Shown here piece after piece: positions 34,734 through 43,669 of a stretch of 64,000 nt of DNA (position 1 is the stretch's first letter; every line of letters begins with the position of its first letter). This stretch comes from Fidelibacterota bacterium. GTDB taxonomy: Bacteria; Pseudomonadota; Alphaproteobacteria; Rhodospirillales; Rhodospirillaceae. Both the position numbers and the translations under genes were made by a program. Below the pieces are notes generated by a model. That model worked only from the letters and a program-made list of their open reading frames with translations, made no database searches and was not told the DNA's origin. The stretch is taken from contig CANJPQ010000008.1 of NCBI GenBank assembly GCA_947476275.1, positions 62,001-126,000 of the forward strand, read 5' to 3'.

Positions 34734-36263
34734 GTGCGTGTCGTTTTCGCAGCCATCCTGGCGATGGCTGCCTCTTTCGCTCTTTCCCCGGTGCAGGCCG
34801 CGCCGGTAGCCGCTTGTGCCGATCTCGCCAAGCTTTCGTTCGCTTCGCTGCCGGACGCGCCGACAACAATCGTTTCAGCGGCGCTCGTCGCCGCCACCGA
34901 CAAACTGCCAGGCTATTGCCGCGTGCGCGGCGTTGTGAACCCGCGTGTCGGCTTTGAGCTGCGCCTGCCGCTGGAAACCTGGAATGCCAAGTTCCTCATG
35001 CAGGGCTGCCGCGCCTACTGCGGCGTCATCCAGATCGAAGAAGCCGATGACGCCCTTGCGAAAGGTTATGCCGTCGTCGCCACGGACATGGGCCACACCT
35101 CCGGCGCTGTGATGGACACGACCTGGGCTTACAACAATCGCGAGGCTGAGATCGACTACGGCTTCCGCGCGACCCACGTCGTCGCACTCGCGTCCAAGGC
35201 TATCCTCAGCGCGTTTCAAGGCAAGGGCCCGACACGGTCCTACTTCCGCGGCTGCTCCACCGGTGGACGGCAAGGTCTTGTTGAGGCGGAGCGCTTTCCG
35301 AGCGACTTTGAGGGCATCGTCGCCGGCGCTCCGGTTGCGACCAAGGCGGGGCTGCTGAATTTCTACTGGTCCGGCAGCGCCAATCTCGACAGCCAGAAGC
35401 GGGCGATCCTCACCACACAGCACATCTACCTTCTCCGCGGCGCGGTGATGGCGAAGTGCGATGCGCTCGATGGGCTGCGCGACGGTGTGCTGGAAGATCC
35501 GCGCGCCTGTAATTTCGATCCGGCCGAGTTGGCGTGCAAAGGCTTCAGCGTCGGCTTCGGCACGCGCACCGATTGCCTGAATCCGGCGCAGGTGGAGGCG
35601 GTGCGAAAGCTTTACGCCGCGCCCGCCACCAGCGATGGCGCGCAACTGACGCCCGGCGGGCACATGTTCGGCAGCGAACTCAATTGGCTCGGTGCCATTG
35701 TCGCCGCGGATGGCGGGGCCGGCCAATTTGTCAAATACGCCGAGGACAGTTTCCGTTTTCTCGCCTTCGCCGATGATCCAGGACCGAACTACACCATCGA
35801 CCAGTTCAACCTGGACCGCGACACGGACCGGCTGAATTTCATGCTGCACCTCGCCACCGGCTTCAACCCGGACCTCCGCGGATTTCGCGATCGGGGTGCA
35901 CGGCTGATTCTATATCACGGCTGGCAGGATGGACCTGCGCTCAACACCGTCGATTTCTACGAAGCTGCGGCGAACGTCGTCGGCGGTGTCGACGAGGCGG
36001 TCGGATTCGCGCGGCTGTTCATGGTCCCCGGCATGAACCACTGCGGCGGCGGCCCCGGCGTGAACAGCTTCGACTTCCTGGGCGCACTTGAGGATTGGGT
36101 GGAGTTCGGCAAGGCGCCGGATAGCCTGATGGGCACCCATGTCGAGGACAACGGCAACAAGGGCTTCTCACGCCCCGTGTACGCCTATCCCAACTACGCG
36201 AAATACGAAGGCAAGGCCGATCGCGTCGTGCCGGAGAACTTCAAGCGCCAAGTGCCGAAGTAG
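34734..36263 (+). CDS. Exported tannase/feruloyl esterase family protein
   Basis: The GTG at 34734 follows AAGGGGG at six bases and gives a signal peptide (VVFAAILAMAASFALSPVQA). The 509-residue protein has the tannase-family catalytic region GCSTGGRQGLVEAERFP (Ser175, flanked by a paired Cys in GCRAYCG at about residue 85), Asp in YHGWQDGPAL, and His in PGMNHCGGGPG with its Cys partner. Family members cleave gallate or ferulate esters. It sits 69 bases after ubiX on the same strand and next to exported hydrolases and a TonB receptor, which suits plant-phenolic breakdown. Confidence 0.85.
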   Translation: MRVVFAAILAMAASFALSPVQAAPVAACADLAKLSFASLPDAPTTIVSAALVAATDKLPGYCRVRGVVNPRVGFELRLPLETWNAKFLMQGCRAYCGVIQIEEADDALAKGYAVVATDMGHTSGAVMDTTWAYNNREAEIDYGFRATHVVALASKAILSAFQGKGPTRSYFRGCSTGGRQGLVEAERFPSDFEGIVAGAPVATKAGLLNFYWSGSANLDSQKRAILTTQHIYLLRGAVMAKCDALDGLRDGVLEDPRACNFDPAELACKGFSVGFGTRTDCLNPAQVEAVRKLYAAPATSDGAQLTPGGHMFGSELNWLGAIVAADGGAGQFVKYAEDSFRFLAFADDPGPNYTIDQFNLDRDTDRLNFMLHLATGFNPDLRGFRDRGARLILYHGWQDGPALNTVDFYEAAANVVGGVDEAVGFARLFMVPGMNHCGGGPGVNSFDFLGALEDWVEFGKAPDSLMGTHVEDNGNKGFSRPVYAYPNYAKYEGKADRVVPENFKRQVPK

Positions 36264-36272
36264 TCAGGCGCA

Positions 36273-37049
36273 TCACCACGGAATCGTCGTTCCGTCCCAT
36301 TCAATTGGAACGGCCGTCAACTCCATGGTGCACTTGTCGATCAGGCCAATCATGGCTTTGGTGCGATCTGCAGGATTGCCGAGCGGCATGCGGCCACGCA
36401 CTTCCGCCATGAAGTCGGTATCCGTTGCGCCCGGCGCGACCATGCAGATCATCACGCCCTTGTCCTTCACGGCGAGGGCGACATTGCGCAGCGCCATGTT
36501 CACCGCCGATTTTGACGCCCGATAGAAGTACAGGCTCGGGCGGTTCACAGACGCAATGGATCCTTGGCTCGACGTCACCAGCACCACCTTCTTCAGGCGG
36601 CTGGCCATGACGTGGGGCATGAACGCCTCGGTCATCTTCAGCGGCCCCTGCACGTTCGTCTTCATGACGTCGTCGAACACGGCATAGTTGATCGTGCCGA
36701 AGTTCTGGTTATTGCCGCCGCCGCCGATGCCGGCATTGTTCACCAACAGATCGATCGGCGTGCCTTTGAGCTTGGCGGCCAGCGCATCGATAGCCACGAG
36801 GTCGGTCACGTCGAGTTTCTCGATAGAGACCAGCTTGTGCGCTTTGGCCAGTGCTTGGAGGTCCGTCGCCTTGGACGGATCGCGTGCGGTGGCGATCACG
36901 CGATAGCCGCGCTCCGCGTGCTGCTTGGCGAACTCAAAGCCAATGCCGCGATTGGCCCCGGTGATCAGCGCCACCGTCGGCGCCTCCGCCGCAAACGCGG
37001 ACGACGCGGCCAAAGTCATGGCGACTGCTGCGCGACGCGAAAGCACCAT
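36273..37049 (-). CDS. SDR oxidoreductase with exported N-terminus
   Basis: The 258-residue protein is read from the ATG at 37049, giving SRRAAVAMTLAASSAFA, a Tat-like signal. TGANRGIGFEFA is the cofactor motif, NNAGIGG the structural motif, and YRASK the catalytic Tyr/Lys. Exported SDRs are uncommon because NAD(P)H is scarce in the periplasm; Tat export could carry the folded protein with bound cofactor. It is 20 bases downstream of a paralog on the same strand. Confidence 0.85.
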   Translation of the reverse strand: MVLSRRAAVAMTLAASSAFAAEAPTVALITGANRGIGFEFAKQHAERGYRVIATARDPSKATDLQALAKAHKLVSIEKLDVTDLVAIDALAAKLKGTPIDLLVNNAGIGGGGNNQNFGTINYAVFDDVMKTNVQGPLKMTEAFMPHVMASRLKKVVLVTSSQGSIASVNRPSLYFYRASKSAVNMALRNVALAVKDKGVMICMVAPGATDTDFMAEVRGRMPLGNPADRTKAMIGLIDKCTMELTAVPIEWDGTTIPW

Positions 37050-37069
37050 GGTGAGTCTCCCTCTGGATT

Positions 37070-37882
37070 CTAGAACGGCTGCTTTTCGCCATTGTAGCGG
37101 ATGATGGAACCCGACTCCGCGAGTGTCGCGTTCTCGAGCACCTTGGTCATGCCGCCGATGGCTTCCGGCGTTTCGATCATGCCGGAGATGCGGGCGTTTG
37201 CGATCTTCTCCACGCGGACCTGGCCCGGCGACAGCAGGATAACGATCACGCCGTCCTTCTTCCCGTCCGTGGCGATATTGGCCATGGCGGCATTCAGCGC
37301 CGCCTTGCTCAGCTTGTACCAATAGCCGCCCGGCACCATGCCGTAGTTGGCCCCGTGCACACCGGCGAGCGACGTGACGGCAGCGATCTTCTTCTGCTCG
37401 CTCATCTTCACATTCTCATACAGCGCTTCGGTCAGCTGCAGCGGGCCAAGCACGTTGGTATGCATGAAGTCGTCGGCCATTTTGTGGTCGAGCGTGCCGA
37501 AGCTCTGCGGCTTTGGATTCATGAAGTCGTTGACGATACCGGCATTGTTGATCAGCAGGTCGATCGGCTTGCCCTTATACTTCGCCGCGAGCGCGGCGAT
37601 GTCCGCCGCATTGGTGACATCGAGCTTCTCGACCACGACCTTCTTGTTGGCAGCGGCGAGTTTCTTCAGTTCCTGGGCGTCCTCTGGCTTGCGGGTGGTG
37701 GCGATTACGTTCCAGCCTTTCGCCGCGTAGTCTTTCGCGAAGCCGAGGCCGATGCCCCGGTTTGCGCCCGTGATCAATACGGTCGGCGATGCGGCTTGCG
37801 CGGCTTCGGCGCCCCCAGCGGCAGCGGCAACTGCAAGGCCCGCGGCGGACGTCGCGAGCACGGAACGGCGGCTGATGGTCAT
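37070..37882 (-). CDS. SDR oxidoreductase with Tat-type signal
   Basis: The 270-residue protein begins MTISRRSVLATSAAGLAVAA, a twin-arginine signal. TGANRGIGLGFAKDYAAKG is the cofactor site, NNAGIV the structural motif, and YKLSK the catalytic Tyr/Lys. It is a paralog of the downstream gene (shared ANRGIG and SKAAVN-type helices) and 88 bases downstream of the Tat nitrilase-like gene. Substrate unknown. Confidence 0.86.
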   Translation of the reverse strand: MTISRRSVLATSAAGLAVAAAAGGAEAAQAASPTVLITGANRGIGLGFAKDYAAKGWNVIATTRKPEDAQELKKLAAANKKVVVEKLDVTNAADIAALAAKYKGKPIDLLINNAGIVNDFMNPKPQSFGTLDHKMADDFMHTNVLGPLQLTEALYENVKMSEQKKIAAVTSLAGVHGANYGMVPGGYWYKLSKAALNAAMANIATDGKKDGVIVILLSPGQVRVEKIANARISGMIETPEAIGGMTKVLENATLAESGSIIRYNGEKQPF

Positions 37883-37970
37883 GATTCCTCCCCAAATGGC
37901 GTAGGGATGATAGCTGCACCCTCACGCCGGCGAAAAAATGTCTCGCCGCCGTTCACCTCTTGGTCGCGGC

Positions 37971-39113
37971 TTAGTATCTCTTGACCGCGTCCATGGCCTT
38001 CTTCGCCGCGCTCAGGTCGTCGGGCGGGGTCTTGCTGTAGTGGCTGGGCGGATACTGTCCGACGTACTGGTCATACACAGGCTTGTAGAGGTCCCAGGCG
38101 ACGGCAGGTTGGCGATGGGTGCGGCGATATTGTGCCAGCGGAATGTTGGCCACGATCTCCTGCTCGAAGGCCGAGTTCGCCTCCGCCAGCACCTCCCCGC
38201 GCGGGCCATAGATCGCCGACTTTCCGCCGCCGGCATCCTCCAGCACGCCCAACTCGATCGCACCCGGCGAGATCGCATTGTTAGAGACCGCGGTGTACAT
38301 CTGATTATAGGACGCGTTCGCCTGGATATCCCACGGCGTGAAGCCGCCTGTGGCGGTGCGGAGACAGATCTCCGCCCCCTTGAAAGCGAAGGCGCGAATC
38401 AGTTCCGGCTCGCGCTGCACCGAGGTGGTCGCGATGTTGCCGCGCGGCGTACGCGCCACCGGGATCACCGCATCGGCGCCGTACATTTCCGTGTAACGAT
38501 CCAGCGCGCCGAAAATGGTGGTCGTGAACAATTCGATCTGGCCGAACACGCCCATGATATTCCGCGCCTTCCATTGCTTCGCAATGATCGCGCCTTTGTT
38601 GTCCATGATGGTCGTGATCGACAGCACGTGGCCCGGCCAATCCTTGTCGCGCACATAGGACCCGAACACGATGTAGGCGTTGTATTCCTTCGCCTTCTTC
38701 GCGAGGGCCTCGGTCTCTTCGCCCGGCAGCTCGATCGCGATCTTGTCGTGTAGGTCTTTGCGCGACCACGAACTGGCAAACCCGGTGATCGGGAACTCGT
38801 GGAAGAACAGGATGTCTTTCGGCCGCGACAGCAGCCCGTGCGCCGCATCGATACCGGCGATCATGTGATCGAGATTGGCCTTGCGGCTCTGCTTGACGTT
38901 CTTGATGTCGACCGGCCGCACACGGAGCTGCATCACGCCCAGCGCGACGTTGTCCTTCTCCAGCGGCACGGTTTCATACGTGCCGTCCTGCTTTACCGAG
39001 AGCGCGGCAGGCGCTGCGGCGGTCGCGGGTGCGGCGCCAATGGCCGCCCCGGCGAGGGCCGCACCCTTCATCAGTCCGCGGCGCGAAAGCTTGGCTTCTG
39101 TGTGATCGGTCAT
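37971..39113 (-). CDS. Tat-exported nitrilase/carbon-nitrogen hydrolase family protein
   Basis: The 380-residue protein has the Tat motif KLSRRGLMKGAALAG. The nitrilase-superfamily triad is visible as Glu in FHEFPITG, Lys in KQWKARN, and Cys in EICLRTATGG. Family members hydrolyse nitriles, amides or carbamoyl groups. Its exported location is unusual; most family members are cytoplasmic. It lies upstream of two exported SDRs on the same strand and probably shares their transcript. Confidence 0.85.
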   Translation of the reverse strand: MTDHTEAKLSRRGLMKGAALAGAAIGAAPATAAAPAALSVKQDGTYETVPLEKDNVALGVMQLRVRPVDIKNVKQSRKANLDHMIAGIDAAHGLLSRPKDILFFHEFPITGFASSWSRKDLHDKIAIELPGEETEALAKKAKEYNAYIVFGSYVRDKDWPGHVLSITTIMDNKGAIIAKQWKARNIMGVFGQIELFTTTIFGALDRYTEMYGADAVIPVARTPRGNIATTSVQREPELIRAFAFKGAEICLRTATGGFTPWDIQANASYNQMYTAVSNNAISPGAIELGVLEDAGGGKSAIYGPRGEVLAEANSAFEQEIVANIPLAQYRRTHRQPAVAWDLYKPVYDQYVGQYPPSHYSKTPPDDLSAAKKAMDAVKRY

Positions 39114-39205
39114 GGTTGGTCCCCCCGATGATCAGAGTGGGAATGGTAGGCCGGGACGGGGAGGCGGGGGAAGCGGTGCGAGGTGACCGACCCCAGAAAC
39201 ACGAA

Positions 39206-39231
39206 CGCCGCGGTCCCGAAGGACCGCGGCG
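39206..39231 (-). terminator. Terminator of the TonB-receptor gene
   Basis: CGCCGCGGTCC at 39206-39216 pairs with GGACCGCGGCG at 39221-39231 around a CGAA loop. On the minus strand it is followed by a T-rich stretch (TTCGTGTTTCT). It lies 27 bases beyond the receptor stop at 39259. Confidence 0.7.
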
Positions 39232-39258
39232 CGGTTGTCGCGTTAGACGATGTCGAGC

Positions 39259-41721
39259 TTAGAACTTGACGCCGGCGCGAAGGCCGAACTGACGCTTATC
39301 CGCCGGATAGGCCGTCAGTACGAGTTGCGGCGGGATCAGAGCGTAGTTGTCGCCGCCGGTTTGGCCCGACTTCGGCTTCAGGTCGTTGAACACGTTGTTG
39401 ACGTAGAGCAGCACGTTATAGGCGCCGTTATCCACGCCGATCTTGAAGTCCGCGTTGATGAAGCCCGGCAGAGCCAGCAAGTTGTTCGCTTCGACGAAGC
39501 GCTTGCTGCGACCCTGCACGTCGATGGACGTGTTGAGGTTCCAGTCCGCGCTCAACGGCGTCGTGTAGTTGATCGACCCCGAGAACGAGTGCTTGGAGTT
39601 GAAGTCGAGCTGCTTGCCGTTGGTATTGGTGACGCACACGACCTGCGGGCCGACCGTCGCGACCGTGCAAACGCCCGGGCCGGCGATGGCGAACGCGGTG
39701 GTCTGCGGCGCATCGGAGGACGTGTAGCGCGCGTTCACATACGAATAGGCGGCTGACAGGGTGAGGCCTTCGGCCACCGCCACGTTGGCTTCCAATTCGA
39801 TGCCGTCGATCTTCACTTCGCCGATGTTGACTGCCTGGGTGACGACACCCTGCGGGCTGGTCGCATCGGGGATCAGGACCTGGTTCAAGCGATCCTTGTT
39901 GATGGCGTGGAAGTAGGCGCCATTCACCCGAAGGCGATTTTCAAGCCATGTGGACTTAAAGCCGGCCTCATAGCTGTAGATCTTTTCGGGGTTGTAGCGC
40001 GCCAGCTTGGAGTCGGTGACCACGGCCACGTTCAGATAGCCGCCCGGCTTCATGCCCTTCGAGAACGACACGTACACATTGTTGTTGTCGTCGAACTTGT
40101 ACTTCAGCACCGCGCGCGGGGTGAACATGTTCGTCGTGTACGTCGGCGTCGGATTGATCGGCACCGCTCCGAATGCATAGAACGGTTGGCCGCTGGCGTT
40201 GAACAGCATGCTCAGCGCCTGGCCGAGGACGGAATCGACCTTTTCGTGCGCGTAACGCGCTTCAACGTTGCCTTCGATCTGGTCCGTGAAGCCGTAGGTC
40301 AGCGATGCGTAACCCGAGGTGTGGTTGGTGTTTCGCACGCTGCGCGCGGAGGGCTGCTGGCCAAGGATCTGGTGAGCGCGCGCCACGGACACGCCCGCCG
40401 GCTTCGCCTGGCTGGCTGCGACCGAGAGCGACGCGTTATCCGACTTGTAACGCTCCAGCCAGTAAAGGCCACCGACCGCCCACTTCAGACGACCTTCGTC
40501 GTTCCCGAGGCGAAGTTCCTGACTGAACTGGCTCGCCTTCACCTTGATATCCGAGATGAAGAAAGCGGGCAGGTTTTCCGCAGTGCCCGGCGTGGGCAGG
40601 GTCACCGCCGTGACGGGTGCACCGTAGAAGTCGGCATCGGCACGACCCGAAGCGCGCGCCGTGGTGTAGCCAGTCCAGGAGGACAGCTTCACGCCGCCGA
40701 AGTCGATGTCGCCGACCAAGGTATTCACGACCGGACGAAGACGACCGCCCTCGAAATCCTTGTTGGTCAACGGATCGACGCTGATGGCAACCTGGTTGCC
40801 GGTGACGTCGATGGTGCCGATGCGCGGGAACAGCCAGGTCGCGGGCAGGGCGGCGCCGCCCGGCGGCGTGCCAAGGCGGAGGCCAACCGCATTCGCCGGC
40901 AACGCGCGGGTGGAGGTCAGGCCGTTCGCGGTGCCCAGGTAGTAGGATGGGCGCGATTCCGATTTGTCGTCGGAGTAGGACGAACGGAACGTGAAGTCCA
41001 CGTTCTCGGCCGGCTTGAAGCGGATCGCGAACGTACCGCCAGCGAACTTGTCGCCGCCGATGACGTTGCCGCTCACCGTGTTACGCCAGAAACCGTCGAA
41101 GTAGCTGTACACGCCGTTCAGGCGAACCGCGACCTTGTCTTGCACAACCGGGAAGCTGACGGCGGCGCGGCCTTCGTAGAAATTGTGCGAGGCTATGTCG
41201 ACTTGCGCGTTGCCTTCGACCTTTTCGAGATTGGGCTTGCGCGAGGTGTAGACCACCGCGCCGCCGAACGCGCTACGTCCGTACAATGCGCTCTGCGGGC
41301 CCTTCACCACGGCAATGTTGTCGACGTCGACCATCTTGAGGTTGACGAGGCTCGAGCCGCCGGCGGTCGAGATCGATTCTGAGGAAATGTCGATGCCGTC
41401 GACCAGCACGCCGACCGGCGGCTTCCCGCGCAGCACCGGCAAACCGCGGATGCTGATGCGCGTATCCTGCGGCGCAAAGCCCTTGTCGTAATTCAGGCCG
41501 GGGGTGAACTTTACGACATCCTGCACGCTCTTGATGCCCGCGCGTTCGACCGCTTCTGAGGTGAACGCGGTAATGCTCAGCGGAATCTCTTGCAGGTTTT
41601 CAGCCCGCTTACGCGCGGTGACGGTGATTTCTTCGAGCTGCTGCGCGGCAACGTCCGCGGCCGAAAGTCCGATAACCGTGGTGGCCAGGATCGCGGCCTT
41701 AAATGACGTACGCAGTGTCAT
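39259..41721 (-). CDS. TonB-dependent outer-membrane receptor
   Basis: The 820-residue protein is read from the ATG at 41721 after GGGGGAAG, giving a signal peptide (FKAAILATTVIGLSAADVAA). EITVTARKRAENLQEIPLSI is the TonB-box and plug start; VVKGPQSALYGRSAFGGAV is the plug hallmark. A long beta-barrel follows and ends in FGLRAGVKF with the C-terminal Phe. This broad 'TonB receptor, sugar/aromatic type' family imports oligosaccharides, phenolics or chelates. The ligand is unknown; the neighbouring exported enzymes suggest an ester or amide substrate. An AT-rich promoter zone lies upstream. Confidence 0.9.
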   Translation of the reverse strand: MTLRTSFKAAILATTVIGLSAADVAAQQLEEITVTARKRAENLQEIPLSITAFTSEAVERAGIKSVQDVVKFTPGLNYDKGFAPQDTRISIRGLPVLRGKPPVGVLVDGIDISSESISTAGGSSLVNLKMVDVDNIAVVKGPQSALYGRSAFGGAVVYTSRKPNLEKVEGNAQVDIASHNFYEGRAAVSFPVVQDKVAVRLNGVYSYFDGFWRNTVSGNVIGGDKFAGGTFAIRFKPAENVDFTFRSSYSDDKSESRPSYYLGTANGLTSTRALPANAVGLRLGTPPGGAALPATWLFPRIGTIDVTGNQVAISVDPLTNKDFEGGRLRPVVNTLVGDIDFGGVKLSSWTGYTTARASGRADADFYGAPVTAVTLPTPGTAENLPAFFISDIKVKASQFSQELRLGNDEGRLKWAVGGLYWLERYKSDNASLSVAASQAKPAGVSVARAHQILGQQPSARSVRNTNHTSGYASLTYGFTDQIEGNVEARYAHEKVDSVLGQALSMLFNASGQPFYAFGAVPINPTPTYTTNMFTPRAVLKYKFDDNNNVYVSFSKGMKPGGYLNVAVVTDSKLARYNPEKIYSYEAGFKSTWLENRLRVNGAYFHAINKDRLNQVLIPDATSPQGVVTQAVNIGEVKIDGIELEANVAVAEGLTLSAAYSYVNARYTSSDAPQTTAFAIAGPGVCTVATVGPQVVCVTNTNGKQLDFNSKHSFSGSINYTTPLSADWNLNTSIDVQGRSKRFVEANNLLALPGFINADFKIGVDNGAYNVLLYVNNVFNDLKPKSGQTGGDNYALIPPQLVLTAYPADKRQFGLRAGVKF

Positions 41722-42058
41722 ATCTTCCCCCTGTGAGCGTGCGCCCGAGATATTCGGTGTCGCACGAGTTTGCATGAACCGGGATACCGTCGCAGCCCCC
41801 TGCGGGTATCTCCTATTGATCAGCTTATAATATAGTTCTGGGCCCGTATCGCACCCAGGCGTTCCGGGGCCATTCCTCACAATGGGCAAACCTTGAGTTT
41901 TCCTCATATGGGCTCAACAAACGCCGTGAAACCGGGCCTTGGCGTCGGTGTGTCGGAATCGCCACAGGCCGTTGGATTCCGAGGCCGGATCTCAGCGTTG
42001 ACGGGTGTGGTGGGCGTCTAAGCCCTTGTCGCGGATGTGAAGTTGGCGCTGCTCGCGC
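41722..42058. other. Intergenic region upstream of the TonB receptor
   Basis: About 340 bases hold no gene. An AT-rich patch at about 41815-41835 (TTATAATATAG on the + strand) is the likely promoter zone for the receptor. I see no clear operator. Confidence 0.5.
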
Positions 42059-43300
42059 CTAGGTGTCAGCGACACTCTGTGTCCGCAGATGCGGCGGGAG
42101 GACGTCCTCACGATTTGCCCGCAAGATCGCCGGCACGTTGAGCAGGATGGTAAGCAGCCAGGCCGCCGTTCCGAACGCCAATATGCCTGGAATCCAGCCT
42201 TCCCGGCCGGTGACACCGAGAGCTGCAAATCCAAATGCAAAAAAGTCGCGTTTGAACAGCGCATTCAAATACAGGAACCCGTGACGGAAGCGCGGCCACG
42301 CGGCTAGCCGCCGCTGGATTGTCAGTTGCAACACGTCGAAGCTTCCGCCGCCCGGTCCAAAGCGCAACGCCATCACCATTGTCGCGATGGCGGCGATGGC
42401 CGTTGCGGCGGTGAAAGCGCCCATCCAAAGGTACGTGGACCCGAAGACGCGCGCGCAGCCGACCGAGACGCCGATCATGAAGAGCAGGTTGCTGGCCATG
42501 TCGACGCCGGTGTCGAGGGCTGCGCCGGACTTGCTTGACATGAATTTGGCGCGGGCGACTTCGCCGTCGAGCCCGTCCACCACGGACGTCACATGGTACA
42601 GCACGCAGCCTGCGATCAAGCCCAGCGGCGTTCCGATAATCAGGCAGGCAAATGTCGCCAACGCCAGCGCGGCAGTGACGGCGGTCAATTGGCGCGGAGC
42701 GATATCGAGGTGCGAAAGGTGCCGGCTGATCCGCGTCGAGATCGGCCGGTTCAACGTGCGTGAGACCAAGCCATCTGTCTCTTTGATACACCAACTGAAC
42801 AGCGCGCGTTCTGCTGCGTCGACATCCTTGTCCGACAGTACCGGGTGATAGTCATCCGTCCGGGCCTGTAGGAGGTCGTAGGGGACGTCTTCGCCACGGG
42901 TCAAGGCGGCGTGGTCAGGCGCGCTGAGCATCAGCAGGCCGGCATCGGCGCAGGCGAATGCCATGAACACGTTGCCCATGCGTCCGCGCGCGAGCAGCCG
43001 GCTGACCAGGGAACCGCGGAAGATGCCGTTGATGCGCGCCGTCACCACGCGTGTGCCGGCTTGGGCGTGAGGGTCGGCATCGTCTGGGCCGATCCAACTG
43101 ATTGTCGTGTCGCCGAGCCGGCTGGCCACCTCCGTCTGGGCGGTCGCAAGCGCTTCAGGCGCCAGATCTTCGCGGACCACGGTGATCGTGCGGACCCCGG
43201 CGCTGGCCAGCGTGAGCACGGTCCGCGCGACGACGGACAAGCCGGCAACAGTTAGGGGCGTCAGCGGACTCGCGTGAACGACGGCACGAACCGGATGCAA
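42059..43300 (-). CDS. CDP-alcohol phosphatidyltransferase with N-terminal nucleotidyltransferase-like domain
   Basis: The 413-residue product is read from the TTG at 43300, five bases after GAGG; a TTG at 43321 is possible. The C-terminal half has the full CDP-alcohol phosphotransferase motif DGLDGEVAR followed by GAALDTGVDMASN (near residue 240) and six to eight membrane spans. The N-terminal 190 residues follow the Rossmann-like plan of sugar-nucleotidyltransferases (PLTPLTVAGLSVVARTVLTL) but lack the GxGxRL loop, so that domain may be inactive. The plan matches bifunctional inositol-phosphate cytidylyltransferase/phosphoinositide synthases. Confidence 0.8.
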   Translation of the reverse strand: MHPVRAVVHASPLTPLTVAGLSVVARTVLTLASAGVRTITVVREDLAPEALATAQTEVASRLGDTTISWIGPDDADPHAQAGTRVVTARINGIFRGSLVSRLLARGRMGNVFMAFACADAGLLMLSAPDHAALTRGEDVPYDLLQARTDDYHPVLSDKDVDAAERALFSWCIKETDGLVSRTLNRPISTRISRHLSHLDIAPRQLTAVTAALALATFACLIIGTPLGLIAGCVLYHVTSVVDGLDGEVARAKFMSSKSGAALDTGVDMASNLLFMIGVSVGCARVFGSTYLWMGAFTAATAIAAIATMVMALRFGPGGGSFDVLQLTIQRRLAAWPRFRHGFLYLNALFKRDFFAFGFAALGVTGREGWIPGILAFGTAAWLLTILLNVPAILRANREDVLPPHLRTQSVADT

Positions 43301-43669
43301 TAAACCCTCGACACAACGCAAGGTGGCTTGGCTACAACGCGCGGTGACCCCTTACGGCTGCCACAACGTTCGATATTGCGAAAGCACTCCAAGAAACTAG
43401 GATGCTTTCGCGCGGGGGTTGACGCACGCGAAAATTGGAAACGGACGGTAACGACCTGTAATTTAATTCAATAATGAAATGAATTCGTGTCAAAACGCCG
43501 CTCAAACTCGAAAAGCTTGCGCATGCCTTTCTCCAGGTTGTGTCGCGTGGGGACAGCATTCCGTGGTGGGTTGAGGCGGACCAAAAAAAGAGGCGGTGGT
43601 TACCCACCGCCCCAAGTTTCAGGGACGCACCTTTGCACGCCCGCCGGGATCCGGCGGGGGTGTCGATCC
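43301..43669. other. Intergenic region with inverted repeat
   Basis: No gene. A nine-base inverted repeat (GCGAAAGCA at 43378-43386, TGCTTTCGC at 43403-43411) surrounds a 16-base loop. The PhoH terminator is at 43583-43611. Confidence 0.55.
43583..43611 (-). terminator. Rho-independent terminator of phoH-like gene
   Basis: GGCGGTGG at 43592-43599 pairs with CCACCGCC at 43604-43611. Read on the minus strand it is followed by a seven-T run (complement of 43583-43589). It lies 58 bases after the PhoH stop. Confidence 0.85.

Noticed and set aside
39907-41382. 491-residue ORF on the + strand
   Set aside because: It is the antisense shadow of the TonB receptor; high GC makes such frames open.
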